From Paragordius varius (lineage: Eukaryota > Nematomorpha), in NCBI GenBank assembly GCA_964247055.1, contig OZ176055.1, forward strand, positions 7,564,001-7,628,000: a stretch of 64,000 nucleotides of DNA. The letters run 5' to 3'. The notes below the pieces were generated by a model. It was not told where the DNA came from and made no database searches. It saw nothing but the letters and a program-made list of their open reading frames with translations. A program made the translations under genes and the position numbers. Positions 1 through 31,400 of the stretch are shown in pieces; position 1 is the first letter of the stretch; each line of letters opens with the position of its first letter.

Positions 1-14579
<14,579 letters not shown>

Positions 14580-15056
14580 ATTTCGTGTTGGTTAATATAT
14601 TTTAATATGATATTCCATTTTCAATTAGTAATAGATTGTATTAAATCTATTGCACTTTCATAATCATAGATTGGACATTAATTTTTATCATAAAATTCAA
14701 TTGATTAGCAACAGCCCTTCTACTTAATCATACATATAACACATGGTTTTTGGTTATAAAAAATATTATTTTTCAAAATCGATTTTTTTCCCAATTATTT
14801 TATATTCGCTAAGCACATCGGTGCAAAATATCAAATTTCATATATATTAATTAATTGTTTTATTTTTCATATCTATCAATTCCTTTTTTCCTGTCTTAAA
14901 ATACGTCATAAAAATATTTAAGTGGTTTTATTTTTATCTGATTGATTACATTCAAACGCTTAAACCACATGCTATTATAGTCAACATTTTATAAGAATTT
15001 CAATATTATTATATGTTTGATTAAAAAAATTTTCCTCACAAACTATCATATTTGGG
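14580..15056. promoter_or_regulatory. Shared intergenic region between divergent MAST and PRKX genes
   Basis: The MAST start codon (14579, minus) and the PRKX start codon (15057, plus) are 477 bp apart with no other gene between. Both 5' UTRs and both promoters must lie here unless non-coding 5' exons sit inside the neighbouring gene. The segment is AT-rich. I see no clear TATA box, CpG island or repeated operator. The promoter role is inferred from position only. Confidence 0.5.
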
Positions 15057-19657
<4,601 letters not shown>

Positions 19658-20123
19658 CATTTGCAAAAAATTAAAATATCAATCACATCATATCATATCA
19701 TCATCAGATATAAAAACAAAATTGAATATACTATCTTTTTATGTGAGTGCATTTATTTCTTATTCATTTAGCGGTTTTTAACGAAAAAATGCGCATACAA
19801 TATAACTTTATGATAATTTCCTTTTCGCGCCCTATTATTTATTTTAACAGTTCTATTTCGCACAAAAAAAGAAATTAAAGCATTTTCCCTGTCAAAAAAT
19901 CTCTTAAAAACCGTCCTGAACCAAAATTATCACTATTTTTATTTTAATTTTACAGTAATTTTTGCAATTTCTTCTAGTCATATACATATATGTATAATCA
20001 GTGCAATCACTTCATTATTAATATGTGCCATGCAAAATATTATTTTATATGAGCAATAAATTTATATATTAACATTTTTAATTATTATTTAATGATTTTC
20101 TTGCGTTTAATATATATAAATTA
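19658..20123 (+). terminator. PRKX 3' flank with candidate polyadenylation signal
   Basis: The AT-rich stretch after the PRKX stop contains AATAAA at 20055-20060, about 400 bp downstream of the stop codon. No gene or element was recognised before the Helitron that starts at 20124. Confidence 0.4.
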
Positions 20124-22111
20124 CAAGCGTAAATCTCGGGCTGCTACGCATCCCGATGGGGCATTTTTTTGGCTTTATACGCGCGCACTCCTAATTAATT
20201 TATTATAATCACATAATTATGGCGAAAAATAGCCTCAAAAACATATTGTTGAGCGGGTTTAAGGGTATAAAGGCCCCCAGTACACCAAATTTAAACAATG
20301 TTAACAAAAAATATTTATTCAGCAATGATCTTAGTATAAACATAAGCAATTATTGGGTGAAACGTACAAAAAAGCTTTATTTTTGACATCGGGTATATAA
20401 TTAATAAAAAAGATGTGTTCTTATCTCACATTTGTAAAATTCCTATATATATATTAAAGCATAAACTGTGAATCAGTTGATCACTGTAATGAATGTCATT
20501 TGTCCTTATGGAATAGGAGTTATATATGTATAACACAAAATTGAAAAATCCTATTTAAAATAACGTTCCTATTTTCAGAGCGTAAAACTTAGCGACTCAT
20601 TAAAATAACCCACTATACTAAAATATTTGTTTTTTAAGGAATTATAAATATTTTAGGCCCTTATTGAACTCCCATAGTCATATAGGTTTGAAATTTGGCT
20701 CCAAAGGCATGCTGTATCGATATAATGACACAGTTTTACGCGGATAGTTCCCTAACCAAGGGCGAAACAAAAAATGCTCGATTAAATTTTTGCCTTAATT
20801 TGAATATTACCTGGAATCATAATTGATTCCATATGCTCTCGTGGGATTTTCGAAAAATTGCCTCAAAACCAAAAAGTCATTTTCTGGTGGCCCATTTTTA
20901 GGGCATAAAGGCCTCAAATTAACGGCTAAAAAAACGCCTGACCTTAATTTTTACCTAATTACGGGTAATATTTCAAGCTTCTTATGAGCTTATATAGCTT
21001 CATAAATTTTCTGTAAATTAACTCCAAAACAACGCAATTTTGATATAGTGGCGCAGCTTTTGGCGGGTAGCTCCTGACCCAGGGGCAGGTATAAAAAAAG
21101 CATTGGGCAAAATTTTAGCCTTTTTATCGGGATCTGGAATAATCATGGATTCCATATCATCCTATAAGTTTTTGGAAATATTGCCTCAAAACTAAAAAAT
21201 TCATCTATGGTGGCGCATTTTTCAGGGCATAAAGGGCCTAATTATGGGCTAATTTTAAAAAAACGCTTGACTTAAATTTTTGCATTTTTTCGTGTAATAT
21301 TTCAGGATTAAACTTATATGGCCTGATAATTTTTCTGAAAATTAACTTCTAAATCTGGCAATTACGATATGGGGACTCAGTTTTAGGCGAGTAGCTCTTT
21401 GCGTAGAGGCTGATACAAAAAAAGCGTTTAAAAATGTTTGCTTTTTTACGGAGAATACCTTTGAATCATAATTGATTCCATATGCTCTCATTAGTTTTTG
21501 GAAAAATTGCCCTCATTAGTTTTTAAATAATTGCCTCAAAACAGAAAAATCATTCTGTGGTGGCGCATTTTAGGGTGCGAAGAGCCTATTTAACGGCTGA
21601 TTTTAAAAAACCTCACATACTAATTTTTTGAATTGTTACGGGTAATAATTTAAGCATTTATTGAATTCATATGGCCTGATAGGTTTTCTGAAATTTAGCT
21701 CTAAGAGCGCGCTATTTCGATATGACGGGTAAGTTTTTAGGAGATATCTGTTTACCCAGCAGCCAATAAAAAAAACGCACGACTAAATTTGCCTTTTAAC
21801 AGGAACGGTCTCATACCTTGGACGAAAAATAGATTCAAAAAATCATTAAATTAAAAAAGCGAGCCGACTATGATCGGCACAATCGAAAAAGAGTAAAAAA
21901 ACTCATATTAGAAATCCAATGGTGCAATACGTTTTCCGGAAAATTGTCTCAAAAACACGATTTATCTTCTGTTTTAAAAAAACCGTTCGAAGCTTTTGTC
22001 AGGGCATTCATAAAAGATTATACTTTTTCAACATTTGGATTATAATGGGTCTACCGGTTTTCCGGAAACAGATCACAAAGCCAGCATTTTCCATTTTCAT
22101 AAATATATAGA
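20124..22111 (-). mobile_element. Decayed 2-kb Helitron, minus strand
   Basis: The 5' end lies at 22111 on the minus strand (TCTATATATTTATGAAAATG, then AATGCTGGCTTTGTGATCTG). The 3' end lies near 20124, with the hairpin CGGGATGC-GTA-GCAGCCCG followed by AGATTTACGCTTG, a mutated form of the CTAG end. The interior at about 20655-21790 consists of diverged direct repeats of roughly 320 bp; recurring words include GGTGGCGCATTTT and GGGCATAAAGG. No transposase ORF is seen. It lies between PRKX and the papilin gene. Confidence 0.65.
20655..21790. repeat. Diverged tandem repeats of about 320 bp inside the Helitron
   Basis: About three and a half copies are recognised from recurring order. Each has a GATATAGTGGCGCAG-like start and GGGTAGCTCCTGACCCAG. 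Then come GATTCCATATGCTCTC, TTGCCTCAAAAC and GGTGGCGCATTTTTAGGGC. Copies differ at many sites, so the amplification is old. Confidence 0.55.
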
Positions 22112-22299
22112 TTATTTAAAATACCATAAAAAGTGAAAAAATCAAACGCGTATCTTAAAAGGATACCAGATGTTGTCATAAGTTATTACCGGTTTTTTGG
22201 TAAAAAACTTGTTTTGAAAGGAAATTTATTTATTTTAATTAAAATATTGATCGGCTCATACATTTTCGCCCTTTTCAATTCATTCAATTTTCAAACATT

Positions 22300-23060
22300 T
22301 TAAAAAATAAGGAAGTGCTGCTCTGCGAGAGGTGCCCATTGATGTAAAGTTGTGTTAGTCAGATGGCGCCATATCACAAGAGTTTAGCAGATGTGAAAGA
22401 ATTTCTTATGCGGTTTGAAGTGTCTTTCACTAATTTCGCTGTGTGAGACGGATTATTGTCATGTAAAAAAATAACTTTACCATGTCTTCTGGCCAATTCC
22501 GGTCGTTGATAAATGCATGGTATGAATTAATCATTTGTTAGCGATAGGATTGTGTATGAGGTTTTAAAAATTCAGAATGTAAAATATCGCTCTGCCCCAC
22601 TAGACCCAGAGCACGGTTTTCTTTCTGAAGAGATTTGGCATTGTTGTTGATGGACCAGCCTGGCTAGATACCCGTGATTTTTCTCTCTTTGGATTAACAA
22701 AATTAAGTCATTTCTCATCATCCCTCCCAATTTGGTAAAAATGATTTCTTTCCATGACGTTGAAAGCAGGATTTCATGATTCACTTTGCGATCGATTCGA
22801 AATTATTTCAAATTGTGACCCATTTACCAACTTTATTGGAATTCCCCATTGCTCGTAGACATCAGTCGATTGTTTTTAGTGATGCATGTAAAGCTAAATT
22901 TGAGTTGTGTTATTATCCTATAACTCTGCAATTAATTAGAGTTAAGTGGTATCAGACTATTCACTTCACATGAAATTATTTCAACACACGTGTTAACATG
23001 TGTGAACATATAGAGCATATTCATCGCATGTTTCTGCCAGCAAACAGTAACTTTCAACAG
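22300..23060 (-). mobile_element. mariner transposon relic, minus strand
   Basis: Minus-strand fragments match mariner transposase: DEILL-like sequence upstream, NPKREKSRVSSQAGPSTT (22615-22700), TVLWV..WGRAIFYILNF, then DNNPSHTAKLVKDT near 22440-22480. The frame is broken and stop codons are frequent, so it is dead. It is distinct from the copies at 10330 and 46540 but of the same broad family. Confidence 0.65.
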
Positions 23061-24462
23061 TTTTTTTCTTCATATGCAATGATTACTTAATGACAAAAAT
23101 AAGACGCTAGTTTATGCGCTCAAATTTTGTATGTTTGTCGTTTGTTCTCAGATAAAATGAGGTCTGCATTAAATTAATATGCCTACTTTTCGCTAAAACC
23201 TCTTTGTCATACCGGTTATAACTTTTGATTACACTTGGCATATTTTTCGAGGTTCATGTTAGGCAGTGCAAACTGAATGTCACAAAGAAATAGAACCATC
23301 GTCAAAACATAAAATTTACATCTCTGTAAGCATGTTTGAGATGTTTCATTTTTATAATCACTTATGAACGGTTGTGGAAAACCCTCTTACGCTAAAGCTT
23401 TCGCTAAAAATTAGACCGTAATTAAATTGAATTACCCGTTTTCCGAAACATCCTCAGAAGAGCTAAATTAACACACTTTTATTTATTTGTCATTGGGTTA
23501 ATTATTATAAATTCGGAACTCAAACTCGATTTCACCTACATATTTTTAGGGTGGTGCTCTCAGCTAATTCTAAAATTATTGTAAAATTAGGGCATTCACA
23601 AATGAAGCGCCTAAAATATGAAACGAATAAACCTTAATATTTAGGGCAAGTTTTTTAACATTGCCGGGGCTGAATACAGCTTTTTTGAAAGCAACCACTC
23701 TACCATCATCTGATTAAAATATGAAATGCATGGTAATTATCAAAAAGTACAATACGTTATTAGTAAAATTGCTTCATAAACACGATTTATGCACGCGTAC
23801 ATTTACATAAGGTTGGGTTAATCTCCGTTATATTTCCAACCTCGATTACGATTGACCACTTTTACGAAAAATGTCCATAATTTAATCGATCTATAAGCTA
23901 CATGGAAATTAAAAGACACGATTTTGTATATTGGACTGAATCATAGACTAATTCAATGACTTTATTACGAACGGCAAAATATTAAAAACATTTTGAACAT
24001 GCCAGCACGTTTTAAAAAAATTTAAAGTACTCGATTTCTTTAAGAAAATAAAATTATTTGAGTTTCCAATGCTCACAAAGTAATACCAAGATAAATAAAA
24101 TTTTTATACATACTTTATTTATATTACTATAATTCACAAAATAAAAGTGCATATTTTTAATGATTTAATAATGGCAGGGATGATATATCTGAGTATGGGT
24201 TAAAAAAACTTTGATTTCTACCTGCTAAATCGATTGCCGCTAAAAAATTAACTAAAAAAAACTAGAAAATGTATAAAATTATCCATAGGTATATGCATAT
24301 TAAAAATAAAAAAACTCTTTGCACTGTGTTGTGGCAATATTATAAACAATCTAAGAAAGGGTTTTCACAAAAAGTCCTAAACAGGGTAAGGATTGATGTA
24401 GTACATATTCACATTTATCATATATATATATATATATATATAATATATATATATAGAGAAAT
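23061..24462. other. Papilin 3' flank, AT-rich, no gene seen
   Basis: Holds the putative 3' UTR of the papilin-like gene (minus strand). A candidate polyadenylation signal (AATAAA on the minus strand) lies near 24114-24119. A (TA)n microsatellite lies at about 24420-24455. A short plus-strand ORF at 24269-24466 runs into the microsatellite and is not considered a gene. Confidence 0.4.
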
Positions 24463-25416
24463 TTAAAAAACAGGTATAAAGCGTTTAACTAATCGCTTAA
24501 ACCGATAATAATATTCGCTGTCACCACTAAGTTCTGGAAGGGGTGTCATTTGTCCAGGTGCTGGTGGAGCCATAAAGCCTTTATCAACACAGGTTTTACA
24601 ACAAAGATTTCGATAGTACTCATTTTTGCACAAACTAGGATCATTGATAGCACCACAACTTATGGCATCATTGTCTACGCAAGCTCCTGTAACGAAGGGG
24701 TATCCGGCTTCTTCGGAATCAACTCCACCTTAAAAAAGTAAATGGGGTATAAAAATAAAATTCCAAATAAAGGCTATAACTAACTTTTATTATCAATCTA
24801 GAAGCGTAAAACAGAAAGAGAATTAAAAAAGCAGATTTCATTTATTAGTTTGGTAAAATCAAGATACAGAATTTTCATTATCAATGTCAGCCTTGGAGAT
24901 TGTTAAAGCTTTTCCAGCAATAAATTTAAGTTCCTACCCCATCAACATAAAATGAGACTTATGTTTTATATCAAGTTAAGATATCAAAACCTCTAGCTCC
25001 ACCATCTGCCCCCCCGTACTCGTACCGCCCTTCACTTCCGCCTCGAACACCACCGCCTGCGAGGGGAGGCTGTACTGGTGTAACAGGTGTTACTTGCCCA
25101 TAGTCATCTCGACTTACGCCAATGACCTCGGTAACTGGACCTGCGTCATAGCGGGTTGGACCGAGGGCGTCGGTAGGAGGCAATCCCCCTTCTACGGCTG
25201 TCCCAAAATCAGATCCATCGCCTTCGATTCCGGGACGAGGAACAGGAGCCACTACACCTCCAGGTGGAACGACCTCATCTCGCCTATCACCGAGTCCAGC
25301 ATCGGCATCCTGAGTCCGACTAATACCCAGGTCTGTGTCTTCGCCCCCAAAGTCCGTGCTTCCTCCATCACTAATACTTTCAAGGTCGGCATCATCGTCA
25401 TGGAATTTTTCACCAC
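24463..25416 (-). CDS. Ppn: Papilin exons 42-43: acidic linker and C-terminal PLAC domain
   Basis: Exon 42 is 25416-24991 and encodes an acidic Gly/Asp-rich linker. It reads on to a stop at 24971 if not spliced, so a shorter isoform lacking PLAC is possible. Exon 43 (24728-24463) encodes ACVDNDAISCGAINDPSLC then KNEYYRNLCCKTC, the PLAC (protease and lacunin) pattern with six Cys. The protein ends RFKRLVKRFIPVF. PLAC is the C-terminal signature of papilin, lacunin and several ADAMTS(L) proteins. Confidence 0.87.
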
Positions 25417-28400
25417 CTATAATGGGTTTTAATTTATGTCAATTTTATATAATGGAAGTTTCGTAGTTAAAAGCATAAATTTTGAACAAAATGCGGAAAT
25501 TTTATATATGATTTCCAACATTCTATAATTTTTTAAGCCGCTCACTAAAAAACTAAATAATCACCACAAATCAATCATTTACTGAAAAATTAAGCGAAGC
25601 GTTGCAGGTGCGATTTCTGAGTGGGGGGACAGGGACATTTTGTATTTATTATAATTTTACGAAAAAAAGATGAATGGTTGCAAAAATAATTCAATACCTT
25701 CCATAATATTAACGCGAGTTTTGTCAGCAGCGGAAGCCAGGTTGTTAGAGGTTCGACATTCATATTCTCCAGCATCCCATTTGTTGGCCGCAGGTATAAA
25801 TAAAGTTCCATTTTCATAGATCTAAAAATATTTCGACATATGAACTTCAAAATTGCTAATTTCTTTAATCAAGCATTGTAAAATTTTACCTTGGTACGGG
25901 GATCATTTTCTGGAATCTGTGCTCCATCTTTAAACCATTGAACCTTTTCATAATTACCTGCACCAGCGCATTGTATCTTAATATTTTCACCCTTAAAGAA
26001 ATCATTTTTGCCACCAGGTCCAGCAGGGATTTTAGCGCCGACGGCATCTAGTTGAAAAAAATTCTAATTTCTTGCATTTGTCATTTTATTGGTAAAATAA
26101 ATCAAACTATTACATACCCTGAAGTTGGACGACAACTTCTCCACTTCCAGATTCACCGTCTTGATTGTTTACCAAACATTTGTACACTCCTTCATCTTCA
26201 GGCTTCACAGGGTCAATTACTAATGACATATTATCGAGTTGAGTGAATCGACTGTCATCCAAATCAACTTTATTGTCATCTTTAAGCCATAAAGCCTATA
26301 TTTAATATAGATTATAAATTAAAAGTACGCTTCTATAGAAAAATGGTAATTTATCAGCCTCTTTAGGATTTGCAAATATTCACATAATGTCAGTTTTTAA
26401 AATTTTGGAACCTATTCGAGCTAAGAAAGGATTTAAAGAAAATTGATATTACAATAGGATCCACAATATCCTGCATGGGGCAATCTATGACCAGACGACC
26501 GCCGAGAGCTCCTTGACCAATTGCGGAGGCTGCTGGTCTTGGAGTAACACCAGCTGCATCAGGAGATGGAGGTGGTCCCCCTAAAAAAATATATTTAATT
26601 TATAATTAAATCAATAAAATTTTTTTTGCTTAATATTATTTTAGTTATTCTCTATTTTTAGCGTTAAATTGTTATCTGTTCGTTATATTAAATTCTGGCC
26701 TATTCACATATTTTTGTTCCTCAATTGGTGATACAGTAACGTGGTTATAAAGCAAATTTTGTCCATAATTAAATAAAAAATAATGGAATTTCATCATTTT
26801 GTTGTTATTATCCGTACACTACTGTGCTGCCAATTGGACAATGCAAACATTAATATTCTTTGCAGAGTGAAATAAAATATAAATTTTCAATAAAACCAAA
26901 TAGTAGAATTGTGCCCCATGTACAAAAATATTTAACCTGGACCACCGGGTCCACCAGGTGCTCCGGGAGCCACGGGAACTCCGATTCCTCCAACAGGTGG
27001 AACGTAAGCACCTATAACAAAAGTATTCAAAGATTAATTTATGGAACAATAAATAATTAAAAGAGATGTCCACTGAAGTGACGGGATAATTAACCTAAGC
27101 AATATCCCTAATAAGTTTCAAATAAATGATCAAAATTACCGTCAACGCGAACTTTGATGTTTGAGAGTGCAGAAGGTCCGACGCCATTATCAGCGCGACA
27201 AATGTAATCGCCTGCATCGGCATTTGTAACTCCGTGGATTTTCAAACCACCACTCGGTAACTATAAATGGAAAAGTATTAATTTACCTACTGAAATATTT
27301 AGTCATCAAAATAATATTAAAATATACCATTTGCACACGTGAATCTGGTGTTATAAGGTTACGATCTTTGTACCAAACAATCCTTGGTTTAGGATTACCT
27401 TCTGTGGCACAAGGTAGCTCCAAATCATCCCCAGGCCTCGAAACAAATTCACCTGGAGCTGGTAGTATGGATGGTCCAACACCTCCTCCTGTATAAAAAT
27501 TTGATTATGTAAAATGATGTAAATTTTTGTTTTATCATTGTTTTATTTTTACATAGCTTATAACATAATTTCGATTTTAGGCGAGCCAAAATTCACAAAT
27601 AATATAAAAATATATTCATTATGACTTTTATATGCTTTTAAAATATTTTTTTCTTGTGTAAATTAAAACTGTCAGGAAATCGTAATGATTTTTTTAATTT
27701 TGCTATCAACATTATTATGTTCGCCCTCATTTTTCAAATTTATTCATATTTTTCATTTTTTATATTAATCATAATTTTTAATAATTACTTAACATCTTCT
27801 TAAAATACGACCTTTGCGCCGTTTTCCTTCAATAGTTACCATATCATCAAAGAATGAATTGAAAATGGAACATATATACGTTCAAAAAAACCAGAGCGTC
27901 AATTAATTGTTTCAAAATCTCGCGATAATAAACTGTGTTATAATGGCATTTCAGTATGATTAATTTTGGGAAAACATTTGGACAAATGGCCAATTTAGAA
28001 ATGCTAGAATCGGACTAGCTTTGATTGAAACCATGAAACTAATGATGCCGTCGGCAAACAATTAATCTCTTAGCCTTTTCCGAAAATAATCTGCCGACTT
28101 ATTGGAAATGTATTAGATACAATCAGCTTTTTTGTTTATTTAAATATATCCTTTTAATTTTGACAAAAACCCAACCAAAAACTGTGAACATATCGTTACC
28201 GGCAATTTTTTAATGATAAATTCTGTTAACAACATAACTAATTACTATAAAAGAAGATGCAAAATATCAGCATAAATATATCTGCCAATTTGAGTAAATA
28301 CCCCTAAAAATGACTAAACATTGTAAAAATACTAATCAGTGATGATATTACATTGGATAAATAAAAGATAGAAGGAATCAGTAAGTTACCTGGGGCTTGA

Positions 28401-31400
28401 GCGCCTGGCTGCTGTTGAGGATATGAAGGTCTTCGGCCCGCAGCGGCCGCGGCGGCGGCAGCAGCTGCTGCAGCTCCACCAGCTGCTATTGCACCAGCTG
28501 TTTGTGATCCTGGTTGACCGGGCTGACCGGGTTGGCCTGGGTAACCAGGACCTCCTAATAAAATTTATTCACATGTAAAAGAACAAATTAATTGATGCAA
28601 CTATGCGTGAGATAAACCAATGTTATTCTACTTAGTCATTATTCGTGTTATTAAATTTAAACAGAAAAAAAGAATGAGCAAGTAGAAAAAGGTTTTTCAT
28701 TAAAAGAGCTTTTATATAATTTTACCTGGATATCCTGGTGGGTATCCAGCTCTTTGAGCTTCTTGTTGTCTTCGCAACTGCTCCTCATATCCCGGAGGAT
28801 ATGGAGCTCCGGGCCTAGGGGGACTCGGGGGATATCCCGGCTGACCAGGGTATCCTGGTTGGCCAGGTTGTCCAGGGTAACCTGGTTGGCCAGGTTGTCC
28901 AGGGTAACCTGGATAAGCTGCTCCATAAGTTGGTTCCTGACCGGCTCGCAATTGTTGTTCTTGTATCTGCTGAGGAGTTAAAGGTCGTCCATCTGGCCCG
29001 ATGCTAGGTCGACGCCCTGGTTGCCCAGGAGCGCCAGGTTGTCCAGGGTAAGCTAAAATATAAAAATTGGTTTTAAATGCAATTTCCAAGTAAATTTTAA
29101 CTTTGCTTTTGCAGCACTATAAGAAATAATATGAGCAATTTATAAACACTACGAACAATAAACAAACCTGCTCCCGGTTGACCAAGGGCTCCAGGATAGC
29201 CTCCTATAATAGTTTCATACATACAAAATATATTTATTATATGGAATACAAATATATTTAATAAAATAATTGAATTTTGAATAATAAAGACCTGGTTGTC
29301 CAGGAGCGCCAGGTCTCCCAGGTGCTGCTCCTGGGTATCCGGGTTGTCCAAAACCTAGGTATCAACATGCGTAAAATTGCTTTGTTTTTATAATATATGC
29401 TGCTATCTTATTAAACAATTTATACAAATATCAAATCTATATCTTTTGGTGTTTTTTTAATATAATAGACGAAATTTTCTATGATTTGACAGAATAAAAA
29501 ATCGATTACGTAAAAATAATTACCTTGAGCATAACCAGGCATAATTATGGGTGGTTGCCCAGGTGCTCCGGGTTGTCCGGGTGCTCCAGGTTGACCTGGG
29601 GTTCCTGGTTGTCCAGGATAACCTATTTAAAAATAAAAAATGATAAAATTATTTTGTTATCTCTATTAAAAACTGTAAAAATAAACTTATAAAACATATA
29701 AAAGCGAGAATAAGCATAAAATCATCATTATATTTTATTTAAAACTTTACAAAATAATTTTAAAAAAATCCATAAATTGAATTTGAGGAATTTAAAAAAA
29801 GGATATTTATACAGGTTCTTTTCAAGTGGTTACGATTTTTAGATAAAAAAATACTAAAAACGTTGGCTAATAAATAACCTTACTAGAACATATTTTTTAG
29901 ATAAGTAGGTAGATCAGTATTTAATTTTTTCTATTGTTTTATTTATTAAACCACAGGAAGTAAATTAAAGTATGAAAAGATATTTTTATAGGATATGGGG
30001 TAGTTAAGTATAAATAAAAAGTTGTTTATAATTGTTTTTTCTAAACCATATCCAGGTCTTGGTCCACCAGGTCCTCCAGGGCCTCCGGGTCCACCAGGTT
30101 GTCCTGGAGCGCCAGCCTGACCAGGGTAACCTATATTCAAAAAATAAATTAATGCATATTTTGATCAAAATCTAATTACGTGGGCGACAAAATAGATTTT
30201 ATCTAATACAATGGTATAAATAGTAAATATAATAATTAGTATATTACCATATGCCGGTGGACCGCCAGGACCGCCGGGCCCACCAGGGCCTCCGGGGGCG
30301 CCAGGTTGTCCAGGAGCACCAGCCTGTGCGTAACCTATAAAAAATAAAGCATCTCCATTTAAAATCGAATTATTAGTATAAGGTTAATAAAATAGGAAAT
30401 AGTTTACAACAAACAAATAAGAATTAAGCTTATAATGATTGATAACTAGTTTATTACCATATGCCGGTGGACCGCCAGGCCCACCAGGAGCTCCAGGTTG
30501 TCCAGGAGCTCCAGCTTGTCCGGCGTAAGCTGCAAAAAAACATATATATATTTATATTTTATGAGGCTTAATTCAAAATTCTAATCTAGATAGCGTTACC
30601 ATATGGTGTAAAAGTTTAGTATCTTTTGGCTTTATGCAAATTATATATAGTAAAAACAAAAGTGATAAGCTCTCTAATATAGACTGCGTCCAAAATCAGT
30701 GGGTTTAAAAAATAACCTGATGAATGTATCAAGATTAGGGTGCTTTGGGTTTTGGTCCTTACGAGTCATTTCAAAAAAGTAATATACACATTTGTGATAA
30801 TAAGTGCTCCATATCAGAAAAATGCAAAATTCGCGCACATTGTTTTAAATAAAATTTTTTGGTGAAAGCTTGAAAACTTCATTCCAAAAAACTTTCACTA
30901 AAACATACATGTAAAAAACAAAGCAATATAATTATTTTACTCTTCTAAGATGGGCTGGTCCTCTAAAATTAGATACAATGCCGGGATGCAAGTTATGATA
31001 TCAAATAAGAATATATTTTTAATAATGCATACTTTTCTAAAAAATAATTTTTATCTAATATTTATGTGTACTTCATACTATTTTGAGTCATGATACAAAC
31101 GGTTTAAAAAACGGTTTATTATAAAAACACTTTTTTTCTATAATTCGATGCTGAACATTTTTATCACCTCAGAATTTTGAAATTGTATAAATTTTATTAA
31201 ATAAATTCAAAATTTTTATACAAACAAAAGTTTAACTAAATATTCTGAGGCGATAGAAATGTTTAGCATTATCGTATAAAAAAAGGTTTCAATATTTTAG
31301 CGTTTTAAACCTTTCCATCATGACTCCAAATAGTATAAAGCACGATCCAACAATTTTGTTAAATATTTGATTTTTAAAAAAGTGTGCATCTTTAAAAAAA

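Noticed and set aside
24269-24466. Plus-strand ORF ending in a Tyr/Ile repeat
   Set aside because: It runs into a TA microsatellite and overlaps the papilin last exon; no motif.
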